Origin: Acarospora socialis
Lineage: Eukaryota > Ascomycota > Lecanoromycetes > Acarosporales > Acarosporaceae
Assembly (NCBI GenBank): GCA_025617375.2
Contig: JAMYGW020000002.1
Span: 1,674,001-1,738,000, forward strand
Direction: 5' to 3'
DNA length: 64,000 nt
The position numbers and the translations under genes are program-made. This document shows, one piece after another, positions 1 to 13,830 of the stretch (positions are counted from its first letter, which is position 1; the number at the start of each line of letters is the position of its first letter). The notes beneath the pieces are model-generated. The model worked only from the letters and a program-made list of their open reading frames with translations. It was not told the origin of the DNA and did not search any database.

Positions 1-1850
1 GATTTATATTCAAGTCATAAATTCTGAATTCTTTGTCAAATTGAACATCTTGAGTTTTAATTACTCTATTTTTTTTTTTTTCTTTGACAATCAGATTCTA
101 TACTGATTGTGTTTTTTATAGTTTATCAGTATATTTTTGTTGCTTTGTATCTCAAATTTAATGTCTTGATGTCATTTCTCTTTAGAAATATGCATGTATG
201 TGATGCATTTAAAGAATTGTATGTGTTCAAGATTGATTGAGTCAATCATATTGTTGTTGTTAAGTGATTTATAGAGTAGCTGAAGTGAAACTTTGTCATT
301 CTTTATTGCTGAGATTGATAGTCAATTCAGTAAATAACAGACAGTCTTGACTGTCTCTGATCACAAGTTGTGTAATATTTCACTGTTAATTATTATGACT
401 TTAGTCTTTTCAGTCAGTAAACTGTTGTTTTATTTGACAATATCATTTTGTTTTAATTCATAAGAGATGATAGTTTCATAACTTATATTATTGTTTCATA
501 GTCAGTCAATAAGAGCTTGATTCTCAAACTTCTTGTCATTATTAATTCATATATGTTTAATAGTTCTATGCATCTGTGTATAGATCATATTAACAAAGCA
601 TACAATTTCATTTTTAATCTGATCTTTGATCTTCATGTTGCAAATGTATTGTCAGTGAAAATAGTCATTCATAAAAACTATATATCATGCTGATCTGTCA
701 AATGCTTTTGATGTAATGAGACTGATGACATCAATATAAATGAGTTTGATTACTTCAGTAACTCATCATTGAGAAAGCTTGAACAACTGTTATTTTTGAT
801 TTGTTGTCAGACAGATGTTGCATAGATAAGATAATTTATCTGTAAATCTATGTAGATTGATGTTGTTGATGTCTGAGTTCTTGAATACACACTTGAGTTT
901 TAAGTTTTTTAAATGCTCAAAGTATCAATGTCATGTGACTCATGATATCTTATTGTTGTCAATGACTGACAGTATCTCTTGCTTAAAGAAAGTATACTTA
1001 TCTGTTAGAATCTGTAGATAATACAGCTTGTCTGATTTAAATGCATATTTAACTGTTTTTTTCATCTTGTTCTTTAGTTGTAGTATTTCTTTGTGAATTT
1101 TGATAAATATATTTTTTAATTTAACTATTTCTATCAAGAAAAGATTGAGATCAATATCTGACATAAAGTAAATGTTTATCAAGATGATTTGACAGAACTC
1201 ACTATCATTCTTGCATTTTAATTGTAGTTCAATGATTCTGATACTGTGAACATTTGTTAATTTAGTCACTTTTTGTACTGTAAGTCTGTCTTTGAGTATT
1301 TTGATTGTCAAATATGTGAAATGATTACAGCATATATACTGTGTAACTGTGAAATCAGCTAATCATAATGATTTGTTGATGACAAAAATGATGATGATTG
1401 TTGTCAGAACAAGTGAGTCTTCATTAAAATGATGTTCTTTGTTCAAGTCTTTCTTCTTATTGACTTTCTGTTTTTTTTTTTAATTTTATTTGATATCTTG
1501 TCAGAGTATTTATGTCAGCAGTTCTGTTCTGCATGAACTTCTTTATTATAGTGCATGCATTTTTCATTCTTTTCTTTGTTCTTTTCAGCATTCTTCTTCT
1601 TGTTCTTCAATCTTTTATTCTTCTTTTCATTCTTATTTCTATTCTTTTCTTTAAACTTTCTCATTAAAGTCAGATTCTTGTTTTCTTCTTTGAGTCATTC
1701 TTTGTTGATGAGCTTTGCAATTAGACTGTTGAGCAAAGAAAGTATGATTTAAGTGATGAAACATTTTGCTGTCATTCATTGATTGTAGAAGAATTTTAGA
1801 TTGATGAGAAAGAGAATGATCTTCAGAATTTTGTCAATAATTGTCAGAGT
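1..1850 (-). mobile_element. Ty1/copia retrotransposon fossil, partial, runs off left edge
   Basis: Read on the minus strand, the first ~900 bases give short peptides typical of the C-terminal half of a copia integrase (a LWSE-VKT-YLLN-like stretch, then YVHI/YMHI and GH-QYRI-like stretches). An open stretch at 940-1311 (minus) and a Cys/His stretch like a gag zinc knuckle near 1500-1560 follow in the expected upstream order. Beside it, 1555-1660 is T/C-rich on the plus strand and reads as Lys-rich on the minus strand. The copy is a fossil with many breaks. Its 3' part lies outside the window and no LTR is visible. Family assignment rests on residue patterns only. Confidence 0.6.
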
Positions 1851-2229
1851 AAATAATGAAGTGTAGTCACAGCACTATGTCTTAGTAAGTGTAGCTAAGT
1901 GAGAGTCTATAAGTATGAGACTTCTCTGCACATAAGACTCTTCAGAAATTAGTTTTGACATCAATAGAGATATATTGTGTTGCTCTATCATTGAATAACT
2001 TGTGTATCATTATATCTCACACTGTCATAAATTTACTCTAGTAATTTATCTGTGATAAATAAATATTGAAATTTACAATTCTAATCTCTCTACTGTTATG
2101 ATTGACAGTTTGTTGTGTAATGATATGCAAATGTGAAGCTGATGACATCAAAGTAATGATGATATGTTAAATTCATCAAATCAATCTTGAGACTGCACAG
2201 ATTCAAATGATTCACTTGTGATAAATTCA
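1851..2229. other. AT-rich spacer between two retroelement fossils
   Basis: No open frame or recognisable motif. Position suggests remnants of LTR or leader sequence of the copia fossil on its left (minus strand) or the gypsy fossil on its right (plus strand). I could not find a second copy in the window to prove an LTR. Confidence 0.4.
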
Positions 2230-5200
2230 TCTTTGATAGATCTGTTGCAGACAGTGCAATATGAAATTAATTGTTTCACATCAACACTTGAGAATTTAAA
2301 TGCTGAGTTAAAGTGAGCAAAAAAGAAAAAAGACTTACTTTTGAAAAGACATCATCTTGCATTTATTGAGAGAAAAGTTTAAGTGCTGCAACATTAAGAT
2401 GTTGATGAGATATCTGTTGATGACTCACTTAATATGAAAGCAGACAACAATTCTTTGATATCAGAGTGAGTCTCATTCAGAGTCTTTAGCAAATGATCTG
2501 CAGAGAATCATCTCAGTATAGTAATGATTAAAAGAAATATTTGTCTTAAACATCTAAATACTTATGCTGAGAAATCTGTACAGAAGCATCTTAACTTTAT
2601 ATGTAATGTTGAGATGATGTTTTGCTTGATGCTCAAGAACTTTGTTAATGATAAGACAAAGATTTTATATGTGATGCAATTCTTAGTGAATGAATTATGA
2701 AATGCATAATATTGACATTAAGAAACAGTTCTTCTTGAGACAATCTCTTGAGAATATTTTATCAATTATCTTCTCAATCTTGTTAAAAACTCAGTGAATC
2801 ATCAGCTACACACTGTGCAAGTGTACATTGAAATCATACAAAAATCAAATCAAAGTGTGCATGCTTTTACAGCATATCTTAGCATTCTTGAAGCACAACT
2901 GTTATCTTATAATGAGAAACAGCTAATGATGCACTTCTTTACAAAACTATGATCAGAAATTAAAAAGATCTTGTCAAACTATCAAGATCTTTCAAGCAAA
3001 CAAGATAGTTTAGTAGCTTTAGCAACACAGTTAAAGAATAACATTCATGAATTTAATACTACAATGATGAAAAGATCAAACAATGACTTTTATACAGAAA
3101 ATGCTTTAAGTTGAACATTCTCTTTTAATAATCAAAGAACTTTGAAGACTGTACAGTCAGAACAACATAATAATGTTGACATGAAGTCAGATTCATTTAG
3201 TGCTCACTTAAGAACAAAGTTAAATGTGATATATTATTGTTGTTAAGAAAAGAGTCACTATGTTAGTAATTGCACTAAGTCAGTAAACAATTCTAACAAT
3301 ATCTGCATCTTCTCAGCAACTCAGTTAAAAAAAGAGAATATTTTGTTGAAGTCTCTACAACAATGTAATGAAGAGTAAAAGTAAAGACTAAATTTAATAT
3401 TGTGATCAAAGAAGTCATTGCTGTAAAAGAAGATCAAGTTTCAGCTCTCTTTCTTTTGAATAGTATTGCTGAATTGAATGTGATAAGTCAGCATTTCATT
3501 ATTATAAACAAGATGATGAAGCTTGACACAGAAGTATTAAACTTTCTATTTATGAACAGTCACTCAGTATACTGTTATGATGCTTATTTTGTGAAGTATC
3601 ATCTAAAAGACAATTGAGATAAAAAGTGTGACTGTGAGTACATCTTTTATGCATTGAAGAAAGATAAATCTGAGTTTGTGATAAAATTATCTGCTCTAAA
3701 AAAAAAGCAAATTTGCATTAATTGCAGATTGCAGATCTGACACTTCAGCATTAAAATCTTTGCTTTTACACTGAAAAATTCAGAAGAGTTTGAAGAAACT
3801 ACTGAAGACTCAGTAATCTATGTACTTCTTTAAACTGTATTTAAGATGCAGATGATACATCTTTAAAATATGACTGCTGCACTCTCTATATCTTAAATGT
3901 ATTCTGAGTATACAAATGTTTTCTTAAAGACTAAAGCAGAACATCTTGTCTTTCATGAGAAGCATGATCATGTCATTAATACTAATAATGAGAATTTTTT
4001 ACATGAATCTCTGTATAATCTATTAAGCAAGAAGCTTTAAGTTTTGCAAAACTATCTGAATGATGTTTTAGTGAAGAACTGAATTAAACATTCTGTCAGT
4101 TTAGCTGATGCTTTGATGCTTTTTACTTTAAAAAAGAATGATGACTTGCAATTATGTGTTGACTATTGTAAATTAAATCAGATTACTGTGAAGAATCATT
4201 ACTCTTTATCTTTAATAAGTGAAATTCTGAATCAACTAAGCAGTACAAAGATTTTTATCAAGTTGAATCTTAAAGATATCTATCATTGTATTTGCATAAA
4301 GATGAACAACAAGTGAAAGATGATGTTTCACACACATTATAATCACTTTGAGTATTTAATTATATCATTTGAACTTGTCAATGCATCTGCTATTTTTTAA
4401 GTCTATATTAATTGTGCACTTGCAAAACATATGAATTTCATTTGTGTAATGTATTTAAATGATATTCTCATATACTTGCAATCAAAAGAGAAGCACAAGC
4501 ATCATATATGTAAAATACTGAAGCAGCTTCAACACTATAAGCTTTTTGTGAACTTGAAGAAGTGTGTTTTCTCTATGAACACTGTGAAATTCTTGAAATT
4601 TATAATATTGATCATTGATGTAACAATGAATTCACAAAGAGTAAAAATCATTGCAGATTGACTGATGTTCAAGATTTTTCAAGAGATGCAAGTCTTCTTA
4701 GAATTTGTTAACTTCTATAGACAGTTTATTAAGATTTACTTGTGAATTGTAAACTCACTTACAGATCTATTAAAAGACAATAAGAATAAGAAGAAGTCAG
4801 AATTATTTGAATGATTTGAAGATGTAGTGATGATATTTTACAAACTTAAAGATGTTTTTATGTCTACATCTGTTCTTGTTCACTTTGATCTCAAGTTTAA
4901 AAATTAAATGAAGACTGATGCTTTCAGACATGCTGTAACAGAAATTTATACTCAGTTGTAAGTGTTTAAGCAATGACATCTCATCACTTACTGATTGTGA
5001 AAGCTGTTCTTAACAAAGAATAATTATGAAATGCATGATCTTGAACTTCTAACTATTGTGAAAGCATTTAAGCAGTGATGTCACTATCTTGAAGATAGTG
5101 TGCAATCTGTGAAAGTTCTAATGAATCATAATAATCTATGTGAATTTATGAATATTAAAACATTAAATAAAAGACAGACATGATGAGCAGTGAAGTTTGC

Positions 5201-7100
5201 TGTCTTTGACTTTGTTATTTTGCATAGATCAGACAAGATAAATCTCACTGATATATCATTAAGACACTCAAATTATGTTAAAGTTATCAGTGAAAGTCTT
5301 GATAAGTTATTGTCAACATTACAAAGAAAGTTAGCAGCTATGTCTGCAACTATGTTTAAGTTCTTAACAATTATTAGTCATCTTAAGATAGTTTGTCATG
5401 CTTATGAAGAGTGAAATGACATGAAACTTAGAAAATCTCAACTCAGTTAACATATACTGAAAGAATCAGACAGTGAAGAATTGCTGATCATATGAAGATG
5501 TAGCATAGTAAATGCACTTAATTTTGCTGCTGAAACTGTTAACTATAGATAATTTGTTTCATATGTATTAGTTTAGAAATTAACTAGTCATGAAACAACA
5601 TATAATGACAGTAGTGAATTCTTTCTATTGTTAATATGTTCTCTACAAGAGACAGACACACTTGTATGAGCATAAAAAGTCAGTAAGACAAAAGAAAAAC
5701 ATCACTGTCATGTTGAAAGTCTGAGATGAACATTTGATTCAACTGAATTACTTTACTATAATAAACAATTATATATATCACTTAAAGCTTCAGTTAAAAC
5801 AGAGTTACTGAAGTGTTATTATGATGATGAATTGATGAGACATTTTGATATTGAGTAAACATTAAAGTTAATGTCATGCAAGTATTACTGATCAGAATTG
5901 ACTAAAAATACAAAGAAGTATGTCTTCTTATGTGATGTATGTCAAAGAATAAAGATGTCAAAACATTACTCACATAATAAAATGCAATCACTATCACATT
6001 CAAATGATTCTTCAGAAAAAGTGATCATGAATATGATTACTGAATTGCTGTTAAGCAAGCACAGTATCAGTGTGTATGATGCAATTTTAGTTGTAATTAA
6101 TCATTATATTAAGATGACAAGATATATTTTTATAAGTAAAATTCTTACTGCTATACAATTAGCTGATGTCTTCTTTGAAGAAATAGTATGTTATTATGAA
6201 ACACTTAAAGAGATTATTTTCAATAAAAATTCTATTTTTACAAGCAGTTACTGATCAGTGATATGCTATCAAACAAAGATTAAGTATCAACTTAACATCA
6301 TCTTTCATTCACAGATGAATGAACAAATCAAGCATCAAAATCAAATTTTAGAACATTATCTTTGCTGTTATTGCAACAACAAACAAAATAACTGAATCAA
6401 TCTATTATCACTTGCAGAATTTGCATATATAAATGCAAAGCAAGCAATACTCAGATGTAGTCTCTACTATGTGCTTACAGATTATGATGTCTCAATTTAT
6501 TACAGCATTGAGAATAACATCTGAAAAGAAGAGATATCTGCAGTCAAAGATAAAGTAAAAAAGCTGCATGTTGTTAGAGAAGAGCTGTTAAAGCAATGAA
6601 AAAGTGCTGTAATGTCACAAGTCAAGATTTATAATCAAAAACACAAATCAAAGACTTATAATAAGAGTGATCTTGTCTTATTATCAATGAAGAATCTAAG
6701 TCAAAAATGATCTCATAAAAAACTTTCACATAAGTTTGCAGAACTCTTTTGCATTGTGAATCTTGTCAAAAAGTAAGTGTATCATTTACATCTATTTTTT
6801 ATCTATTAAATTCATAACATTTTTCATGTTTTCTATCTAAAGCTGTACAATCAATGCAAAAACAAAAATGTAACATCAGTGCTTTCATCTTCTGAACTTG
6901 TTGATGAGAATAAGAAGTATAAGATTGAAGAAATTCTAGAGAAATGACAATGAAAAGACAAGTTGTGATATAAGATTAGATGAAAGAACTACTTTACTGA
7001 GTATAATCAATGAATTTCAGAACAAAACATAACAAAATACACAAGAGCTATAACAGAAGTATAACATCAAAACAAAGAAAAAAGACAGAAAATGACTACA
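2230..7100 (+). mobile_element. Ty3/gypsy chromovirus fossil
   Basis: The parts follow the gypsy order on the plus strand. There is a gag-like region (~2230-3150) with a Cys/His knuckle near 3230-3290, a protease-like stretch (~3400-3620), reverse transcriptase (~4090-4660; CVDYCKLNQITVKN and YLNDILIY are family-typical), and RNase H (~4850-5160). The integrase has an H2C2-type zinc region and a core (~5840-6500; LCDVCQRIKMSKH and YDAILVVINHYIKM). A chromodomain-like tail lies near 6890-7030. It is a fossil with dozens of breaks. I cannot see a pair of flanking LTRs, so the true ends are uncertain, and its 3' LTR may have been lost or overwritten by later insertions. Confidence 0.85.
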
Positions 7101-7473
7101 GTTAATTCAGATGATCTGTGTAATGCTGATTGTTATTATTAAAAGTGTTGTAAAAGCACAGAGAAAACAAAGTTATTATGTTCAAAGACAACTTAAGATT
7201 TAATGATACATCAGAAGAAAAGAAATAAAGTATCAGTTATGCACAAGTAAAACAACAGTTTAACAACTGAAAGTCATCTCATTTCTCTCTTTTTCTTTGA
7301 TCTTCTCATTTTTCTCAAAGATCACAACTGAATCATGAATCAAAGATAACAGATTGTGCTATGTTGTGTTAGCAGTGTGCAGTTAAGATAAAGACAGAAC
7401 AAAGACATATTATGACTTGAAAGAAGTTTAATATATCTTTGAAAAAACATGTTTGACAGTGAAATTCAGTCAG
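7101..7473. other. AT-rich sequence after the gypsy fossil
   Basis: No protein motif seen. It could hold the decayed 3' untranslated part of the gypsy fossil to its left. No matching LTR copy was found. Confidence 0.35.
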
Positions 7474-7962
7474 TTAAAGAAGATCAATCTTTATCTGTGA
7501 GATAAATTTTTTCTTAAGATTTTTGTGATCAACAATACACTGATAAGTCATAATAATGATGATGTAATCTTTCTGACACTTGATGAGTGCAGAATTGACA
7601 ACATCATTTTTATTAAGTGCATCAACAGTGACAAAAAGATGATTAACACAAGAAAAGAACTCAACTGAAATCTGAAAGAAATTAATGAAATAATGATGTA
7701 GTACAGATGTTGAACATATACTGTTGTAAGACTTGTACTCTTTGACACAGTAACTGCAGTGAACATTTGACTTGACATCACAAATATAGTCAGAATCAAT
7801 AACAATTCTTTTGCTGCAGCAAAGACAGCAGAAATGACTGAGTGCTGATGATGAGTCAGCAAAGTGAGCTGAGAGTAATGTTGAGACATCAGTTTTGTGA
7901 TGAGAGTAGTTTGATGTTGATGTGAGTATATCATCAGTGTCATTATTACTCAGCACTGTCAC
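7474..7962 (-). other. Cys-rich open frame of unknown origin, probably transposon-derived
   Basis: A 162-codon open frame on the minus strand, unusually long for this AT-rich block. Its middle has regularly spaced cysteines (CCLCCSKRI, then DYICDVKS, then CSYCVKEYKSYN) that resemble a zinc-binding cluster seen in some fungal retroelement-associated or orphan proteins. It lies between the end of one gypsy fossil and the left LTR of another, on the opposite strand to both. Base composition is the same as the surrounding fossils (no CG, CC or GG). It is therefore probably part of a further decayed element, not a live host gene. A second overlapping frame (7548-7943) lacks the Cys pattern and is likely a shadow. 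Confidence 0.35.
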
Positions 7963-7996
7963 AACACATTGATAACTGATGAAGTTCAGAACATTG

Positions 7997-8348
7997 TGTT
8001 ATAATCAAAGTCAGTAGAAACTTGAGACAGACTGATGCATACATGTGAAAGATGTACATTCAGAAGATGTTTAGACAGCAGTCATGTGACATCTCAACAT
8101 GCTCAATGATTAGCTTGATAAGCAAGCTTAACAAATTGCATGAGTGAGCTGCCTCAACAAGCTCAACAGTGAGACCAGCAAGTGAGCTCACTATATAGTA
8201 GAATCATTTTTCTTATGAAAACAATCATGTTCAACTTAAATAACTATCTAAAAGTTAAAGTTCAGAACTGTTTCAGACCAGTTGTTATATCAATAAGCAC
8301 AAATTCTTAGCTCTACATATCTGAGAAATCTCAGATTAGAACATTACA
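7997..8348 (+). repeat. Left LTR of the gypsy fossil
   Basis: 352-bp direct repeat with TG...CA ends. By eye it differs from the right copy at about 47 positions (roughly 13%), all but one of them transitions. Many differences are CA in one copy against TG in the other, as expected if a CG in the parent lost its C on opposite strands. A TATATAG stretch near 8195 could be the promoter TATA box. Confidence 0.9.
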
Positions 8349-11300
8349 CTTTGAACATTCTTACAATATAACAAGTATGATGTCTGACACACAGAAGAAC
8401 ATCTCAATCTTGTTCTTGAAATAAGCTCAAGCAAACTCATCTTTATTATCTACTTCAGATAGAATGATGACACAATCAGCAATGTCAGCTCAGATAATAC
8501 AACTATCTGTGAACACATCAAAGATTCAGATATTCAATATCTTTGATGAAGAATGAGAAAAGCTGTGAGTCTTTGTAACTAAGCTCAATCTGTATATTGA
8601 ATTCAATCAACTGAAGTTTCAAATTGATCAAGAAAAGACATTGTTTGTGACAATCTATCTAGTGAATGCAGTCTTTGATTGAGTTAACTTCAAGCTACAT
8701 GAATTTCTAGAGAAGAGCTATGATGAGTGCAATGCTGACATAAAGTTCATGTTCAATGACTTTAGCAAGTTCAAAGAAAAACTCAAGAAAGTCTTCAGAG
8801 TGATCAACAAAGAGAGAACAGCAGAAAAACAAGTTTATATCTTGCAACAGAGTGAATCAGCAACAGTATACATCACAGAGTTTCAACAATTAGTGACACT
8901 CATCAGATAAAATAAAGAAGCACTCATCTATCAGTACTATTGTGAGTTGAGAGAGTTCATCAAAGATAAAATAGTCTGCACAAAATGATCAGACAATCTT
9001 CAGAAAATGATTGATCTGAGTATTAACATCAACAGTTGTCAGTGAGAACAACAGATGAAACAAAAAGAATATTAAATGTCATTTATGATAAAAGATTAAG
9101 AAGAAAGCTTCTGACTGTGAATAAAGTGATATATTTTATCAATAAGACATAGAGAAACAAACTCTATGAATCTCAATATAATTAAGAAGTGTCATCAAAA
9201 GTCATAAAAAATTAGACAAACAGAGTCTGAATGTTAGACAGAGCAATTCAATAAGTCTTAGATAACACTGCAAAACAAGATGCAAATATATTATAACTGT
9301 GAAAAATCTGAACATCTTGCTCAAGAATGCAACAGATCTCAGATAAAAAGAAAAAATATTGCAGCAGTAATGATCAAAACAAAAACAAAGAAATCAAGCA
9401 TAGTGCACAACATTCTGAGTTGAACAGTCTGTTATAACAATATGTGCTGAGCACATATGAGTGCAAAAGACAGAGTCAGATAATATTTTCAGAAATTGTG
9501 CAAGAACACAAAGAGCAGACATGACACAATGAGTTGATCAAAGAAAGAATTAACTATTCTTATCAAGAAAAAAGTTCTTGATGCTGAGAAAGAAAGAAAT
9601 GTTCTTGAAGATGACATTAAAGAAACTGATGATCATGAATCTCAGATTGATAAATCATGAATATTTTTCAACAGCAATACACTCACAAGAGAAAGTTTGA
9701 ACAATATTGAGACAGAATTCTCAAGAAAGTATTAAGCAAAAATTGAAAGAGATCTAAATGTTCAAAAAGAAATGACATCAGATTACAATACAATGCAGAA
9801 GAAAGAGTGAAAGACTTGAAATCAGAAAGTAAAGATATGCAAAGAATTTGATGATCTAATGAGAGATGTATGAACAGTCATGAGAGAACTAATGTCAAAA
9901 TTTCTTATGTAAAAAATCAAGAGTCACAAGATTGAAATACACTTATCTGAAGAATATATCATGCAGAATGAAGACAGACAGATTTTCAGTGAAGAGTATA
10001 TGTTATCTGAATTTCTGCAAAGAGTAAAAGTCATTGAGAGTCAGTTGCAGATGAAGTACAATCAGTATGAATTTCAACTACATTCAAAAAAACACATTGA
10101 GCAACACAGTCTAGAAAATGCAAATCTTATGATCAGAAAAGAACTCAGATGATTTCAGAAACTTTGAAGACAAGTTGAATGACTGAGTGAGTCAAAAAAC
10201 AAAAAGCTTTCTCAACAAAACTAAAGAATAAGAAGTTAGCAGCATCTTAAAGACAAAACAATGATTATAGAATATGAATCAAGATTATGATCAATGAACA
10301 TCAGATCAACACATTAATGAATTTTGAAGTGAACAGTAACATTATGAGCTGCAAGATAGTGAATATGTTAGAATTAATGACACAGTGAGTGCACTGTTCA
10401 TTCAACATACACATGGTCAATGAAGTCATCAAAAGAATTGACAAGAAAATCTGTGTGAAAGTCTCAGTTCTTGAAAATTCACAAGAGATAATGTTCAACA
10501 TTATGAAATTAATTGAATACAATGCAGTACTAAAGATGTCTTGATTGCATGAGAGAAATTCTAGAATCAATTGAGTCACAAAAGAGATATATGCAGTCAA
10601 AGACACATACAAGATTTCTGAACAATCAGAAATGAGTTTATCAGAGCATAAATTATAAAATCACAAAATACTGCTATTGAACAGAAAGCAATCTAAGTGA
10701 ATGCTGTTATACTCAATGAGCAAAAATCAACTTAAGAAAGTCAGAACTTATCTTGATGAGAATCTGAAAAGAGAATTCATAAAATCATCAAAGTCATCAG
10801 CAGAATACTCAATTCTGTTCATATTAAAGAAAGATGACAAGAAATGACTATGTGTCAACTACAGACAACTCAACAAGATAACTCATCAAGACAGTTATTT
10901 TCTACTGTTGATAAAAGAGTTGCAAGATTAATTAGAAAAAGCTAAGTAATTTATGAGCTTAGATCTTAAGAATGTCTATTATCAAGTTAGAATGAAAGAA
11001 GATGAAGAATGAAAAACAGCATTTCAAATGCAATATGAACACTATGAGTACACTGTCATGCTGTTTGAGTTAAAAAATGCATCAGTCATTTTTCAGAGAT
11101 TGATCAATGACATATTGAGAAAATATCTCAATGATTTTGTGATCACATATCTCAACAATATTCTGATATATTCAGAAGATCTTGAAGAGCATCACAAACA
11201 CATGCAAAAGATACTGACAAGACTTAATGAGAAAGTTCTGTATATGAAAAAGTCAAAAAGCAGATTTGAGATCAAGAAAGTTGAGTTTTTAAACTATGTA

Positions 11301-13830
11301 ATTCAATCTAAACAAATCAAGAAGAATTCAAAGAAGACAGAAGCAGTCAGAAACTGATTAACACTGAAATGAATCAAGAAAGTACAAGTCTTTCTAGAGT
11401 TAACAAACTATTATTGAAAGTTTATATCAAACTATGCAAGAATTGCAGAATCACTAATGCATTTGATACACAAAAGCAAAAAATAACATTGAGATAGAGA
11501 GCAGAAAGATGCATTTCACATATTAAAGAAAAGTCTTAATGAAATGACACATCTGAGAATATTCAATTCAGCATGTGAGAAGACACTGAAAACTGACACT
11601 TCAAATTTCACAGTAAACACATACTTATATCAAATCAAAGAGAAACAACAGAGACTCATAGCATATCAATTTAGAAAGTTATCAGAAACTGAGAAAAGAT
11701 ATGAGATTCATGACAAGAAACTTCTTGCAATAGTGAAAGCACTGCAAGACTGAAGATCTTATCTTGCAAAAACAAGCAAGTCAATTCAGATCTACATGAA
11801 TCACAAGAATCTGAGAAACTTCACAACAACAAAACAACTCAATCAATAACAGATTCATTGAACAGAGCAGTTGACAGACTATAAATTTCAAATTTATTAC
11901 AAGAAAAATAATGAGAATGATGAAGCAGATGTCTTGAGTAGATGATCTGATCATGAAGATATACAAATGATATATGCTGAAATTCTGAGCAAAGACAACA
12001 ACAGAATTCTCACAAAGAACTTAGCAGCAACATATAAGATGAAGCAAGCTTTCTTGATGAACAAAGAACTCATCAAAATATGTCACTATGACAGAACTGA
12101 AGAACATCTAGAAGTTAAATGCATTAAAGATTTAGTGCAAAGAAGACACAATGTTAACAACTTTAGAAATTGAATCATCAGAATGATCACTGTGTGCAAT
12201 TCATGTCAAAAAAACAGAATCAGTCAAGACAAACAGTACAACAGAGTAACACAACTAGATGCATTAAACACATTGTGAAAGTCAGTTATCATGAACTTCA
12301 TCACAAAGCTATCACTGTCAAAGAATTCAACATGAAAAGTAAGATTCAATAGTATATTGATCATAGTGAACAGATTAATCAAGTACACAATGTTCATTTC
12401 ATTCAAAGAAACTGTGACAGCATCAGTATTGACATATATCATACTGCAAGAATTGATTAGCAATCACAGACTATCAAAAGAATTTATCACTGACAGAGAC
12501 AAACTGTTTACAAGCAAGTTTTGAAAAACACTTACAGCAGAGCTTAAGATAAAACACAAGATATTAACAGCATATCACTCACAGACAGATGAACAAAGTA
12601 AATAAATGAATCAAACAGTAAAAACATACTTAAAATACTATGTCAACAGAAATCAGAACAACTGAGTACAGCTGTTGTCAATGACACAGTTTGTGTACAA
12701 CAACACAAGAAACAAGATCATGAAAGAGACATCTTTCTATATGAACTATGACTACAACTCAGAGATATGACAAGATCTCAAAAGACATGAATCACAGAAT
12801 CAGAAAGTGATTTTGAACATTGCACAGATGAAAAAACTGCATTAAGATTTAACAAAATAAATTAAACAGCAGACAGAACAAACAATAGAGACAAAATCAT
12901 TTGAAAAAGAAGAAAAGATATACTTAAAAACAGACAACATATGAACAAAGAGAAGAAGCAAGAAGCTAGAAAACAAGAGCATTGAATCATTCAAGATCAT
13001 ATGAAACATAAAAGAGTTAAGCTATGAGCTAGACTTACTCAAGAAAATGAGAATACATTCAATATTTCACACATTCATGCTACAGCACTGCAACCAGTTC
13101 ATATCACTTTAAATCAGTGAAATGTCTGTCAAACTCAATGAAGAATATGAGATTGAGAATATTCTAAAAAAGAAAATGATTAGTGAAGAAGCTCACTATC
13201 TCATAAAATGAAAAGATTATGACATCTCAGAAAATATCTAAAAATTCAAGAAGAATCTCAAGAACTGTGTGAGAACACTTCAATGTTTTGAGAAAGAAAG
13301 TTGATATTAGCTCAGAAGAATGACAACATCAAGTCAATAAATTATAACATTGTTTGAGAATCTTCATTCTCAGTTTCATCATTATCACTATCAAGTTCAG
13401 CAGCAAGACAGTCAGTCTTCTGTGAGACACAGTAGTCTGTCTGATTCAGTATTTTCTAAAGATGTACAACTTTTAAGAAAAGTACAGTGAGCTCAGTGTG
13501 CTTGACTGTCAATTCACTGTTTGCTTTACTTATTTTCTTTTGAAGCAAAAGACAAGTTCTATTGAGAGACTCTCACAATACATTAACACATGAATGATCA
13601 TGATGAGTACATTTATTGCATTTCAGTCAAGATTTCATTACAAAACAATCAATGCTGCAACAGACACAATAATCACAAGAAAACAGAACAGACATGTCAC
13701 TGATCTGGATTTTCTTTGTAATTCTTAAATGATTGAAATTTTTAAAAAGCATTGTTGCTGACAACAGATGATGAGAATATTCTTACTTATATAAATTCTA
13801 GAAAACTAGCACCTGAGAAGAAAAGAATAA

